Source: DAOTZS01 sp034434335
GTDB taxonomy: Bacteria; Chloroflexota; Anaerolineae; CG2-30-64-16
DNA length: 43,977 nucleotides
Assembly (NCBI GenBank): GCA_034434335.1
Contig: DAOTZS010000245.1
Span: 1-43,977 of the forward strand
Direction of reading: 5' to 3'
Shown here piece after piece: positions 31,577 to 39,331 of the stretch. Below the pieces are notes generated by a model. It was not told the origin of the DNA, ran no database searches, and was given only the letters and a program-made list of their open reading frames with translations. A program made the translations under genes and the position numbers. Numbering within the stretch: position 1 is the stretch's first letter; every line of letters starts with the position of its first letter.

Positions 31577-34111
31577 CTACCGCTGCACAAGCTTGACCAC
31601 CGTCACGCCGTCCCCGCCCTCGCCGACATCGCCGGGCCGGAACTCGCTGACCAGGGGATGATGGCGCAACTCCTCGCGCACGGCCTGGCGCAGGGCGCCG
31701 GTACCTTTGCCATGGATGATGCGCACCCAGGGCAGCCCGGCCAGGTAAGCCGTATCCAGGTAGCGGTCCAGCTCCACCAGCATCTCATCTACCATCAGGC
31801 CGCGCAGGTCCAGTTCCATCCCTGGGCTGGGAGGCCTGGGGACGGTGGGGGCGGGCTGGGCCTGGACAGCCGGCTGGCCACCCCGCCCTCGCAACTCGAC
31901 CCGGCTGGGGGCCAGCTTCAGGCGGAAGGAGCCGATCTTGACCTCGACTACCTGGTCGTCCACGTCTACCACTTCGCCCATTGTCTGCAGCGAAGGCACC
32001 CACACCTTGTCACCAACCTGGAGCGGGCCCTCAACCACCTGTGGGGCCGGCACTTCCATAGCTGGCAGGGCTCGCGCTTCCTGCTCGCGCCTGGCCAGCA
32101 CGGCTTCCGCCTCGGCCAGCCAGGCCTGGTGCAGGCTGCGGCCGGCCTCTGGGGCTGGCAGGCCCAGGCCGGCCAGTTGCTCGCGCAGCCGGCCAATCTC
32201 TGCGCGCAGGGCAGCCAGTTCAGCCTGGGCCTGCGCTCGGGCCTCGGAGATCACTGCCCGGCGTTCCTCCTCAACCCTGGCCAGCCGGTAGCGCAAGTCG
32301 GCGTTGAGGGCCTCGGCCTGGCGCAGGGCCCGCTTGGCTTCGGCTTCGGCGGCCAACGCGGCCTCGCGCGCCCGTTTGATCTCGGCCAGCATGGCCTCGG
32401 CCTCCAGGGCCTGGGGCGAGACCAACGCCTCGGCCTGGGCCACGATCTCCGGCGCCAGCCCCAGCCGGCGGGCAATGGCAAAAGCGTTGGAGCGGCCGGG
32501 GAGCCCGATGCTCAGTTGGAAGGTGGGGCTGAGGGTCTCGATGTCAAACTCGACACTGGCATTGACCACAAACGGCGTGTTGTGGGCGAAGACCTTCAGT
32601 TCGGAGTAATGGGTCGTCGCCAGGGTGGTGATGCGCCGGGCCAATAGCGTTTTCAAGAGGGCCTGGGCCAGCGCCGCACCCTCGTCTGGGTCGGTACCTG
32701 CTCCCAGTTCGTCCAGCAGCACCAGGGAGCGCGAGTCGGCCCGTTCCAGGATCTCGATGATGTGGGTCATGTGCGACGAGAAGGTGGACAGGTTCTGTTC
32801 GATGCTCTGCTCGTCGCCGATGTCAGCAAAGACCTGGTCGAAAACAGAGAGGGCCGAACCCTCGGCCGCGGGGATCGCCAGGCCGGCCTGGGCCATCAGC
32901 GTCAGCAGGCCGGTGGTCTTCAAAGTAACAGTTTTGCCACCAGTATTGGGGCCGGTGATCACGACGATGAAGTAGTCGTCGTCCAGGTAGATATCCACCG
33001 GCACGACGGTGCGCGGGTCAAGCAGGGGGTGCCGTGCCTGAAGGAGACGAATGGTGCTGCCGGGGTGCTCGACCTGGGGTTCTGAAAGCCGGGTTTCCGG
33101 CGCCGGCACAACCGTGGCGGCAGTTCCTGCCTCGAGCAGAGCATTATCTTGAGATGGCGCCCCCTGGCCAGCGCGGCGCCGGCCCCTGCTTCTGGCCGGC
33201 TGCGGGCTGCTTTGCGGAGAGCGCCAGGGGACAAGCTCCGGCTCGACCGCGCGCAGGTCATTGGCGTAGCGCGCTTTGGCGAAGATCAGGTCCAGGTCGG
33301 CCAGGGCCTCTACGGTGCGCCGGATAGGATCGGCATGATCGGCGATCAGTTCGGTGAGGTGCGTCAGGATACGGCGGATCTCTTCCTCTTCGGCCAACTG
33401 CGCCTCTCGCCACTGGTTATTCAGGTCCACCACAGCCAGCGGCTCGATAAAGAGGGTAGCGCCGCTGCCCGACTGATCGTGGATCAGCCCTGGGATGCGG
33501 CCTTTGCACTCCGCGCGCAGGGGGATCACGTAGCGACCCTGGCGCTGGGTGATGATCGGCTCCTGGAGGAAGGGGGCATTTTCAGGCGCGGCGACAATGC
33601 GCTGCAGGCGCTCCATCAGCCGGCTGTGGGCGAGGCGTAGCTCGCGGCGGATGCGCGCCAGAGCTTCGCTGGCGCTGTCCAGCACCTCCCCGCGCTCGTC
33701 AATGCAACGCCCGATCTCGTCTACTACCACCTGTGGGGGGGCCATACGGAGCGCCACGTCTGCCACGTGGGGGAACTGGTCGGCCAGCCGGGACAGGCTG
33801 CGTTGCAAGACATGCGCGCGCTGCAGAGTGTAGCGGATGGCCAGCAGATCGGCCGGGAGGAGGATGCTGTTGCGCACGGCCTGCTCGACCAGGGGGCGCA
33901 AGTCGTGCACCCCTCCTATGAAGAGGTCGCTCTTTTCCTCCAGTAGCCGCCGTGCCTCGCGGGTCTCGGCCTGCCATTCTTGAGCCAGGCGGATATCATC
34001 GGTGGGCAAGAGCGCCAGGGCCCGCTCCCGGCCAAGGGAAAACGAGGTGTAACCGGCCAGGCGCTGACATATCTTATCGAACTCCAACACCCGGAGCGTC
34101 CTGGGATCCAT
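31577..34111 (-). CDS. mutS2: MutS2 endonuclease/ATPase
   Basis: 844 residues from the ATG at 34111 (the family start MDPRTLRVLEFDKICQRLAGY). The MutS core/lever region precedes the ATPase with Walker A VVITGPNTGGKTVTLKTTG, then AEGSALSVFDQVFADIGDEQSIEQNLSTFSSHM, the Walker B LVLLDELGAGTDPDEGAALAQAL and TTHYSELK. A long coiled coil leads to the KOW-like DKVWVPSLQTMGEVVDV and the C-terminal Smr nuclease domain (ELDLRGLMVDEMLVELDRYL, IIHGKGTGALRQAVREEL). About 60 residues of Pro/Ser/Arg-rich low-complexity sequence sit just before the ATPase domain. Acts on stalled ribosomes or recombination intermediates in other bacteria. Confidence 0.95.
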   Translation of the reverse strand: MDPRTLRVLEFDKICQRLAGYTSFSLGRERALALLPTDDIRLAQEWQAETREARRLLEEKSDLFIGGVHDLRPLVEQAVRNSILLPADLLAIRYTLQRAHVLQRSLSRLADQFPHVADVALRMAPPQVVVDEIGRCIDERGEVLDSASEALARIRRELRLAHSRLMERLQRIVAAPENAPFLQEPIITQRQGRYVIPLRAECKGRIPGLIHDQSGSGATLFIEPLAVVDLNNQWREAQLAEEEEIRRILTHLTELIADHADPIRRTVEALADLDLIFAKARYANDLRAVEPELVPWRSPQSSPQPARSRGRRRAGQGAPSQDNALLEAGTAATVVPAPETRLSEPQVEHPGSTIRLLQARHPLLDPRTVVPVDIYLDDDYFIVVITGPNTGGKTVTLKTTGLLTLMAQAGLAIPAAEGSALSVFDQVFADIGDEQSIEQNLSTFSSHMTHIIEILERADSRSLVLLDELGAGTDPDEGAALAQALLKTLLARRITTLATTHYSELKVFAHNTPFVVNASVEFDIETLSPTFQLSIGLPGRSNAFAIARRLGLAPEIVAQAEALVSPQALEAEAMLAEIKRAREAALAAEAEAKRALRQAEALNADLRYRLARVEEERRAVISEARAQAQAELAALRAEIGRLREQLAGLGLPAPEAGRSLHQAWLAEAEAVLARREQEARALPAMEVPAPQVVEGPLQVGDKVWVPSLQTMGEVVDVDDQVVEVKIGSFRLKLAPSRVELRGRGGQPAVQAQPAPTVPRPPSPGMELDLRGLMVDEMLVELDRYLDTAYLAGLPWVRIIHGKGTGALRQAVREELRHHPLVSEFRPGDVGEGGDGVTVVKLVQR

Positions 34112-34117
34112 GGCCGC

Positions 34118-34126
34118 AGTATAGCA
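34118..34126 (-). promoter_or_regulatory. Extended -10 promoter of mutS2, probably leaderless
   Basis: TGCTATACT on the minus strand ends 6 nt before the ATG, so initiation at the usual distance would begin the mRNA at the start codon itself. There is no ribosome binding site before the ATG. The -35 is weak. Confidence 0.5.
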
Positions 34127-34165
34127 CAAGGAGCGCGGGGAGATGAAATGGGAAGGTTTCTGCCC

Positions 34166-35227
34166 CTATGGCGCCCCGAACGCGTCAATGGCGTCGGCGA
34201 TGGCCGGGAAGCTGGTGCGCCACACCTCCAGGGGCACGTTCTCCGAGATCTGGATCTGCAGCCGGCCAGTGTGTCCGGCTGCCGCAAGGATCGCCTCGGC
34301 TTCGGCGCGCACCTGATCGGCCGGCCGCAGATGGACCGAAGAGGGGAAGTTCACCCACAGGCGCTTGTCGGGCCACAGGGCCACTGCTTCGGCCACCGAG
34401 GTGTCGTTATCGGGCTGTGGCGAGAAGGAATCCAGGCCTCCTATGCGCGAGGCTGCGATCTCCTGCCAAAGGGGCTTCAGGTCGCCGTCCATGTGGACGA
34501 AGACCACCGCCCCCCGTTCTGCGAGCATGTTGGCCAGTTCGTTGTAAAGCGGGACGCAGTACTGGCGGAAGCGTTGTGGGCCGATGGCCGGCGCGGTGAT
34601 GTTGTCGGGGAAGTCGAGGAAGGGAGCCGGGCTGTGACGCGCGATCTCAAAGATGCGCCGGGCGCGTTCTTGCAACAGCGCAATGGTGCGCGCCACGTGC
34701 TCGGGATAATCGGCAAAGTGGTAGGGCAGGGTGTCGAGCCCCACCCATTCGATCCACAACTGCTGATAGGGGGTGCGTTCCACCGCGGCCAGCGGCAGGC
34801 CATGTTCTCCCAGCTCAGAGGCGTCCCGGTAGTAGCGGTCGTAGTCTGGCAGGATCACTGAATCCTCAAGATAGGCCCATAGGACCTCATAGTCGGCCGG
34901 GGTTTCCACGTAGTGTTTGCGGATCGAGCTGCTGTCATAGACCGGCTCGAACGCGCGTTCCTCGTAGATACTGCCCCTGGGCGTGAAGAGGGTGGTGCGT
35001 TGCCACTTGGTGCTGCCAATGTAGAAGGTATCGGTGACGAAGCGGCAGTTGGGGTGCTCGACGCGATGGACGGCTGACCAGCGCAGCAATCCGATACGCT
35101 GAGGGCCCACATGGGCAAAGACCTGGTCTACCGGCAGGACGCCGTCGTACATGACAAAGGGAACCCGATCGGTGGCGCGGCCGGCCACCACGGCCAGGAT
35201 ACGGTCACGCATGGTCATGGTTGACAT
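34166..35227 (-). CDS. Uroporphyrinogen decarboxylase-like (URO-D/MtaA superfamily) protein
   Basis: 353 residues from the ATG at 35227, with AGGGGAG about 6 nt upstream; the longer frame into repeat A7 is rejected. The N-terminal MRDRILAVVAGRATDRVPFV and the TIM-barrel blocks (LDFPDNITAPAIGPQRFRQYCVPLYNELANMLAERGAVVFVHMDGDLKPLWQ, GGLDSFSPQPDNDTSVAEAV) are those of URO-D-like methyltransferase or ligand-binding proteins rather than true HemE. The HMDGD stretch could bind metal or corrinoid-linked substrate. No corrinoid protein gene is adjacent, so the reaction is unknown. It ends 54 bp before mutS2, which has its own promoter. Confidence 0.8.
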   Translation of the reverse strand: MSTMTMRDRILAVVAGRATDRVPFVMYDGVLPVDQVFAHVGPQRIGLLRWSAVHRVEHPNCRFVTDTFYIGSTKWQRTTLFTPRGSIYEERAFEPVYDSSSIRKHYVETPADYEVLWAYLEDSVILPDYDRYYRDASELGEHGLPLAAVERTPYQQLWIEWVGLDTLPYHFADYPEHVARTIALLQERARRIFEIARHSPAPFLDFPDNITAPAIGPQRFRQYCVPLYNELANMLAERGAVVFVHMDGDLKPLWQEIAASRIGGLDSFSPQPDNDTSVAEAVALWPDKRLWVNFPSSVHLRPADQVRAEAEAILAAAGHTGRLQIQISENVPLEVWRTSFPAIADAIDAFGAP

Positions 35228-35302
35228 GGTTGGCTCCCCTCTTTGTGCTTTATGTGGTACACTCATGCCAGCGCGGCATCCGGGTGCTCCTCGGCCTTTC
35301 AG

Positions 35303-35482
35303 GTAACTATTCAGCGGTGACTGGAAGTCACCCTTTTGGGGCCTGCGGCCAGTGGTCGGCCTTCGCCGACCTCCCTCATGATGCATACATGAAGGGTGTC
35401 GGCGTATGGGGCGATCCGGTGGATCGCCCCTACCGGCACGAAGTGCCCAGGAGGGGCGATTTCAATCGGCCTGAATAGTTAC
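35303..35482 (-). mobile_element. Family A MITE-like element A7
   Basis: 180 bp, complete, inverted relative to A3-A5. Both GTAACTATTCAG ends and all hairpins are present, with an extra GGGGCGATCCGGTGGATCGCCCC hairpin that also marks A1. No clear target duplication (left CCTTTCAG, right CAGGTTAG). It fills the spacer between the divergent URO-D-like and cutA genes and ends 26 bp before the cutA ATG. Confidence 0.88.
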
Positions 35483-35508
35483 CAGGTTAGTAAGTGGAGG
35501 TCTATCCT

Positions 35509-35835
35509 ATGGACACCGACTATCTGGTAGTGCTGGTTACTGTAGCCGACGCCGACACAGGAGTGCGGCTGGGCCGGGTACTGGTAGAAGAAAACCTGGC
35601 GGGCTGTGTACAGGTGATCCCGCCCGGTACAGCGATCTACCGCTGGCGGGGGCAGCTCTATAGCGAGCCCCAGGCCCAACTGATCATCAAGACGCGCAGC
35701 GCTGCCTGGCCGGCGCTGCGCGAGCGCATCCTGGCCCTACATTCTGACGAAGTGCCCGAGATCCTGGCCCTGCCCATCGTCGCCGGCCTGCCGGCCTACC
35801 TGGCCTGGCTGGATGAAAATGTGGCGGCAGGCTGA
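35509..35835 (+). CDS. cutA: CutA1 divalent-cation tolerance protein
   Basis: 108 residues from the ATG at 35509 with GGAGG 8 nt upstream; a GTG at 35494 would put that site inside the gene. The ferredoxin-like trimer fold is evident: YLVVLVTVADADTGVRLGRVLVEENLAGCVQVIP, AIYRWRGQLYSEPQAQLIIKT, LHSDEVPEILALPIVAGLPAYLAWL. The usual HPYEVPEI reads HSDEVPEI here, a change at the conserved Pro-Tyr pair. Trimeric cytosolic protein of uncertain role, often linked to copper tolerance. Element A7 sits directly upstream and must contain or displace its promoter. Confidence 0.9.
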   Translation: MDTDYLVVLVTVADADTGVRLGRVLVEENLAGCVQVIPPGTAIYRWRGQLYSEPQAQLIIKTRSAAWPALRERILALHSDEVPEILALPIVAGLPAYLAWLDENVAAG

Positions 35836-35867
35836 AAAGCAGCTACCGCGTAAGTCCGGCAGGGCTT

Positions 35868-36332
35868 TCAGTCGGGCCTCACCCCCCACTGCTCCCGCAC
35901 GGGGTCGAACTCGCCGATCTGCTCGATGGCGAGCTTGAGGTACTTGCCGGTGCCCTCGGCCGCCACCGTGCCGTCGGGCAGGTAGAGCTCGCCCTGCCCC
36001 TGGAAGAACCGTTTGTTCTCCTCGGTGATGCGGCCCACTGCCGTCAGCTCCACCCCCAACGGCACCGGCTTGCGAAAGCGCACGGCCAGCTCCACCGTCA
36101 CACCCCAGATCGCCTCTCCGTGGCGGATCATGATCGCCCGGCCGATAGTCTCGTCCAGGATGGCGGTGATCACGCCACCGTGCATCCGGCCGGGATAGCC
36201 CTGGTGGTGCTCCGCGCCGACAAAGCGGGCCAGCAGCGAGCCATCTTCCCGTTCGTAGAAACGCACATGGACGCCTGCCGGGTTACTCTCCCCGCAGACA
36301 AAGCACATGCGGCTGGTTGGTTGTTTCTTCAT
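35868..36332 (-). CDS. PaaI-like hot-dog-fold thioesterase
   Basis: 154 residues. It begins with a CxxC pair, MCFVCGESNPAG, then VRFYEREDGSLLARFVGAEHHQGYPGRMHGGVITAILDETIGRAI, with the HGGVITAILDE motif of hot-dog thioesterases (acidic residue on the long helix). The second strand set is VTVELAVRFRKPVPLG and the final beta hairpin RFFQGQGELYLPDGTVAAEGTGKYLKL. It probably hydrolyses acyl-CoA; substrate unknown. Convergent with cutA (32 bp apart). The 230 bp upstream consist of repeats. Confidence 0.88.
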   Translation of the reverse strand: MKKQPTSRMCFVCGESNPAGVHVRFYEREDGSLLARFVGAEHHQGYPGRMHGGVITAILDETIGRAIMIRHGEAIWGVTVELAVRFRKPVPLGVELTAVGRITEENKRFFQGQGELYLPDGTVAAEGTGKYLKLAIEQIGEFDPVREQWGVRPD

Positions 36333-36367
36333 CGTGATATTGTTCCAATCAGCGTGGGGCTATCCAT

Positions 36368-36566
36368 GGGCAGGCACAAGCCCTGCCCTGTTGGCGTCAA
36401 GTTAGCGGCCACAGCTCCCCTTCCCTGCCGCGCCCGTACCCGGGTAGCCGAAGGCAATGCCTTCGGCTACCCGGTGCGATTTCCAATCGCCCGCCCCTTA
36501 ATATTGATGCCTATTGGGCAGGCACAAGACCCTGCCCCTACGGGCAGGCACAAGGCCTGCCCCTAC
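36368..36566. repeat. Three 21- to 26-bp palindromic repeats (family F), one over the ubiE stop
   Basis: GGGCAGGCACAAGCCCTGCCC occurs at 36368-36388, and two adjoining copies with a CCTAC tail at 36516-36541 and 36542-36566. Each can fold as a hairpin on GGGCAGG/CCTGCCC. B3 sits between the first and the second. The last copy provides the TAG stop of the ubiE-like gene (36563-36565). Confidence 0.85.
36391..36515 (+). repeat. Family B repeat copy B3, short form
   Basis: It runs from TTGGCGTCAAGTTAGCGG to ATTGATGCCTATT. Its inner GGGTAGCCGAAGGCAATGCC/GGCTACCC and GCGATTTCCAATCGC hairpins are nearly identical to B1, but the 5' half of B1 is missing. It lies inside a run of family F repeats. 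Confidence 0.8.
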
Positions 36567-37297
36567 TTGATCCCCCAGTGCCATGCTACTGTGCCCAGCA
36601 TTGCCAGGCGATAGCGCACGGCGCGCAGCCCCGCCTCCTCCATGATCCCTTGCAACTCAGCCGGCCGTGGAAAGGCCGCCACCGACTCTGGCAGATACGT
36701 GTACGCGGCGCGCTGGCCACTGACCAACTCGCCCAACGCCGGCACGACGTGAAAGAAGTACAGGCGAAACAGCCACTCGAAAAGCGGCCTCTGCGGCATT
36801 GTCAGCTCGAGGCATACCACACGGCCTCCCGGCCTCACTACCCGTGCCTGCTCGGCAAAGGCAGCCCGGATATCGGTCACATTGCGCATCATGAAGGCCG
36901 AACAGACGGCATCGAAGGTGTCGGCCCGGAAAGGGAGGGCCAGGGCATCCCCCTCTACGAGAGAGAAGCTCTGCCCGGGAAACTTACTGCGGCCATACAC
37001 CATCATCTCACGCGTCAGGTCCAGCCCCGTCACATGCAGGGTGGAGTCCAGGCGCAACGCTTCCCACGCCATGTCCCCTGTGCCGGTCGCCACGTCAAGG
37101 AGGTGCCCCCCGGCCGGCACCTGACACAGGCGCACAGCCGTCCGCCGCCAGGCCCTGTCCAGGCCTAAGGACATCAGGTGGTTCATCCGGTCATAGTGGG
37201 GCGCGATGGCAGCGAACATGCGCCGCACATAGGAACGCTTTTCGGGCAGTGGAGGCAGGATTCCAGAGGCACGGGCAGGGGTCAAAGTTCGCTTCAC
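36563..37297 (-). CDS. UbiE/MenG-like quinone C-methyltransferase
   Basis: 244 residues from GTG at 37297; GTGA overlaps the stop of the upstream permease. The start is preferred because the longer frame is a shadow of the permease. Family marks: VRRMFAAIAPHYDRMNHLMSLGLDRAWRR, the SAM-binding LDVATGTGDMAWEAL (residues 68-82), GLDLTREMM, EGDALALPFRADTFDAV, FMMRNVTDIRAAFAEQARVVRPGGRVVCLELTMP. It methylates demethylmenaquinone or a related quinone. The order mntP - UbiA-like - ABC genes - ubiE suggests a quinone operon. Its stop codon lies in a family F repeat. Confidence 0.9.
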   Translation of the reverse strand: MKRTLTPARASGILPPLPEKRSYVRRMFAAIAPHYDRMNHLMSLGLDRAWRRTAVRLCQVPAGGHLLDVATGTGDMAWEALRLDSTLHVTGLDLTREMMVYGRSKFPGQSFSLVEGDALALPFRADTFDAVCSAFMMRNVTDIRAAFAEQARVVRPGGRVVCLELTMPQRPLFEWLFRLYFFHVVPALGELVSGQRAAYTYLPESVAAFPRPAELQGIMEEAGLRAVRYRLAMLGTVAWHWGIK

Positions 37298-38040
37298 TCC
37301 TGGGCAATAAAAAGCCACGGCGCCAGGCGCCGCTCCAGCCGGTCTATCACAAAATACAACAGCAATCCCAATATGCTCATGGCCACCACCCCGGCGTACA
37401 TCTCCGGGTAAGCCAGCCGGCCCCAACTTTCCACGATGATGTAATAGCCCAGGCCTGAGGTGGTGGCAAACGACTCAGCAAAAAACAGCACTGCGATGGC
37501 GGTCCCCACGCTGATGCGCAGGGCAGTCAGCGCGGCGGGGATGGTGGCTGGCAGGTAGACAAAGCGGAAAAGCGCCCGCCGTCCTGCCCCCAGCGAGCGC
37601 ACAGAATAGATCAGCTCAGGTCGCAGGGCGCTGGCCTGATCCCGTACTACCACCAGGATCTGGAAGAACAGGATCAGGAAGATGATGAACACCTTGGAAC
37701 GATCGCCGATCCCCAGGAAGAGCAGGATCAGGGGCAGGAAGACTATTTTGGGGATGGGATAGATGATGTACACCAGCGGCGAGAAGAGGCGGTTCAGCCG
37801 CTGGCTTTGGCCCAGCACCAGGCCGGCCGGCACAGCCGCCAGCATGGAAAGGAGGATGCTGGCCACCACTCGCCAGCCGCTGACCAGGAAGTGCCGGCCC
37901 AGGCCGTGCGGGAGCTCTCGCCCCAACGCCTTCGCCACCTCCCAGGGGCCTGGCAGCACGTCCGCCCGCACGAGCCAGGCCAGCAGTTGCCAGGCCACCA
38001 GCAGGCCAAGGATGCTCAGGCCCACATCACGCCGACGCAT
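37294..38040 (-). CDS. ABC transporter permease, SsuC/TauC family
   Basis: 248 residues, six or so membrane helices. FFQILVVVRDQASALRPELIYSVRSLGAGRRALFRFVYLPATIPAALTALRISVGTAIAVLFFAESFATTSGLGYYI is the permease loop and helices typical of nitrate/sulfonate/HMP-type importers. GGAGG is found 11 nt before the ATG. It is separated from the ATPase gene by the A8-A9 tandem, while its stop overlaps the ubiE-like start. Confidence 0.9.
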   Translation of the reverse strand: MRRRDVGLSILGLLVAWQLLAWLVRADVLPGPWEVAKALGRELPHGLGRHFLVSGWRVVASILLSMLAAVPAGLVLGQSQRLNRLFSPLVYIIYPIPKIVFLPLILLFLGIGDRSKVFIIFLILFFQILVVVRDQASALRPELIYSVRSLGAGRRALFRFVYLPATIPAALTALRISVGTAIAVLFFAESFATTSGLGYYIIVESWGRLAYPEMYAGVVAMSILGLLLYFVIDRLERRLAPWLFIAQE

Positions 38041-38089
38041 GGTGCTTCATACCTCCTGACCCAACGAGCTCATCAAGTGTTCGCAATGT

Positions 38090-38308
38090 GTAACTATTCA
38101 GGCGGTGACTGGAGGGGCCACGCCGAGGGCTCGCCCGAGGCGTCACCCTTTTGGGGCCTGCGGCCAGAGGTCGGCGAAGGCCGACCTCCCTGGTGATGTG
38201 CACATGAGGGGTGTCGGCGGAGGCCGACACCCCTCGGGCCGAGCCCTTCGGGGCGAGGCCTGGCACGAAGTGCCCAGGAAGGGCGATTTCAATCGGCCTG
38301 AAAGTTAT
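38090..38308 (-). mobile_element. Family A MITE-like element A8, long form, first of a tandem pair
   Basis: 219 bp with left end GTAACTATTCAG and right end slightly decayed (AAAGTTAT). It carries the same extra GC-rich hairpins as A5. It is preceded by CGCAATGT (38082-38089) and followed by CGCAACG (38309-38315), nearly the same bases as flank A9. Confidence 0.88.
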
Positions 38309-38315
38309 CGCAACG

Positions 38316-38508
38316 GTAACTATTCAGCGGTGACTGGAAGTCACCCTTTTGGGGCCTGCGGCCAGAGGTCGGCCTTCGCCGACCTCCCTGGTGATGCGCA
38401 CATGAGGGGTGTCGGCGGAGGCCGACACCCCTCGGGCCGAGCCCTTTAGGGGCGAGGCCTGGCACGAAGTGCCCAGGAAGGGCGATTTCAATCGGCCTGA
38501 ATAGTTAC
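38316..38508 (-). mobile_element. Family A MITE-like element A9, second of a tandem pair
   Basis: 193 bp, both ends intact. CGCAACG stands directly on each side (38309-38315 and 38509-38515). Very close in sequence to A8 except for the short form of the GGTGACTGGAAGTCACC end. Lies 10 bp after the ATPase stop, within the ABC operon. Confidence 0.9.
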
Positions 38509-38517
38509 CGCAACGTA

Positions 38518-39306
38518 CTACCTCCGTCCCAGGGCCTCCCGCAGTTCTGTACAACGCTGCCAATAGGAGGGCTGGCCGCGGAAGTCCACCGTGCCGGCAC
38601 CGGGGTTCTCGATCACCCGGGCCTGGCCGATGGGGGGCTGGCCCAGCACCAGGATGCGCTGCCCCAGGAACACGGCTTCTTCAATGCTGTGGGTCACCAA
38701 CACCGTGGTAACCCCCGTCTCCTGGCGCAGCTCAACCGTCAGCCTCTGCAGGTCTTCTCGAGTCAGAGCGTCCAGCGATGAGAACGGCTCGTCCATCAGG
38801 AGCAGGTTGGGCTGCTGGAGCAGGCTGCGCGCGATGGCCGTGCGCTGGCGTTGGCCGCCGCTGATCTGGGCCGGGTATTTGTCCCGCAGATGAGCAATCC
38901 CCAGCCGGCGCAGCCAGTGGTCCACCTGCTCGGGGGTGATGTCGCTGCGGGGATAGGGCCGCGGGCCATCACCGGCCCCCCTCTTGTGGCGGTAGAAGTG
39001 CCCGATGCGCATCACCAACGCCACGTTCTCCCAGACCGTTGCCCAGGGCAGCAGTCCGTAATCCTGCAGGATCAGCCCTGTGCTGGCCCGGGGCCGGGGC
39101 ACCGGCTGCCCGTCCACCAGCACCTTCCCTTCACCGGGCTGCCGCAGGCCGGCGATCAGGTAAAGCAAGGTGCTCTTGCCACACCCCGACGGCCCGATCA
39201 CGGCCCAGGCCTCCCCGGTCTCCACTCGCCAGGAGAAGTCCTGGAACACCGGCTGGCCCCCGGGGTAGGCAAAGGTAAGGTGCGCGATCTCGATCATCGC
39301 CGCCAT
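38518..39306 (-). CDS. ABC transporter ATPase, SsuB/TauB family
   Basis: 262 residues. Walker A WAVIGPSGCGKSTLLYLIAGL, Q-loop GLILQDYGLLPWATVWENVAL, signature PAQISGGQRQRTAIARSLLQQPNLLLMDEPFSSLDALTRE and the switch VTHSIEEAVFLGQRILVL are complete. An insertion of about 20 residues after the Q-loop (HFYRHKRGAGDGPRPYPRSD) is unusual. The first ATG (39306) and a second three codons on are equally possible. It energises the permease downstream. Confidence 0.93.
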   Translation of the reverse strand: MAAMIEIAHLTFAYPGGQPVFQDFSWRVETGEAWAVIGPSGCGKSTLLYLIAGLRQPGEGKVLVDGQPVPRPRASTGLILQDYGLLPWATVWENVALVMRIGHFYRHKRGAGDGPRPYPRSDITPEQVDHWLRRLGIAHLRDKYPAQISGGQRQRTAIARSLLQQPNLLLMDEPFSSLDALTREDLQRLTVELRQETGVTTVLVTHSIEEAVFLGQRILVLGQPPIGQARVIENPGAGTVDFRGQPSYWQRCTELREALGRR

Positions 39307-39331
39307 GATTGTCGGTCGCCATTTGGGGAAC

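Noticed and set aside
34949..34960. A third GAACN4GTTC site (GAACGCGCGTTC)
   Set aside because: It is in the middle of the URO-D-like coding region, far from any promoter, with a GC-only centre; expected by chance in GC-rich codons.
35228..35386. N-terminal extension of the URO-D-like protein into element A7
   Set aside because: The residues come from repeat DNA, and a good ribosome site precedes the ATG at 35227.
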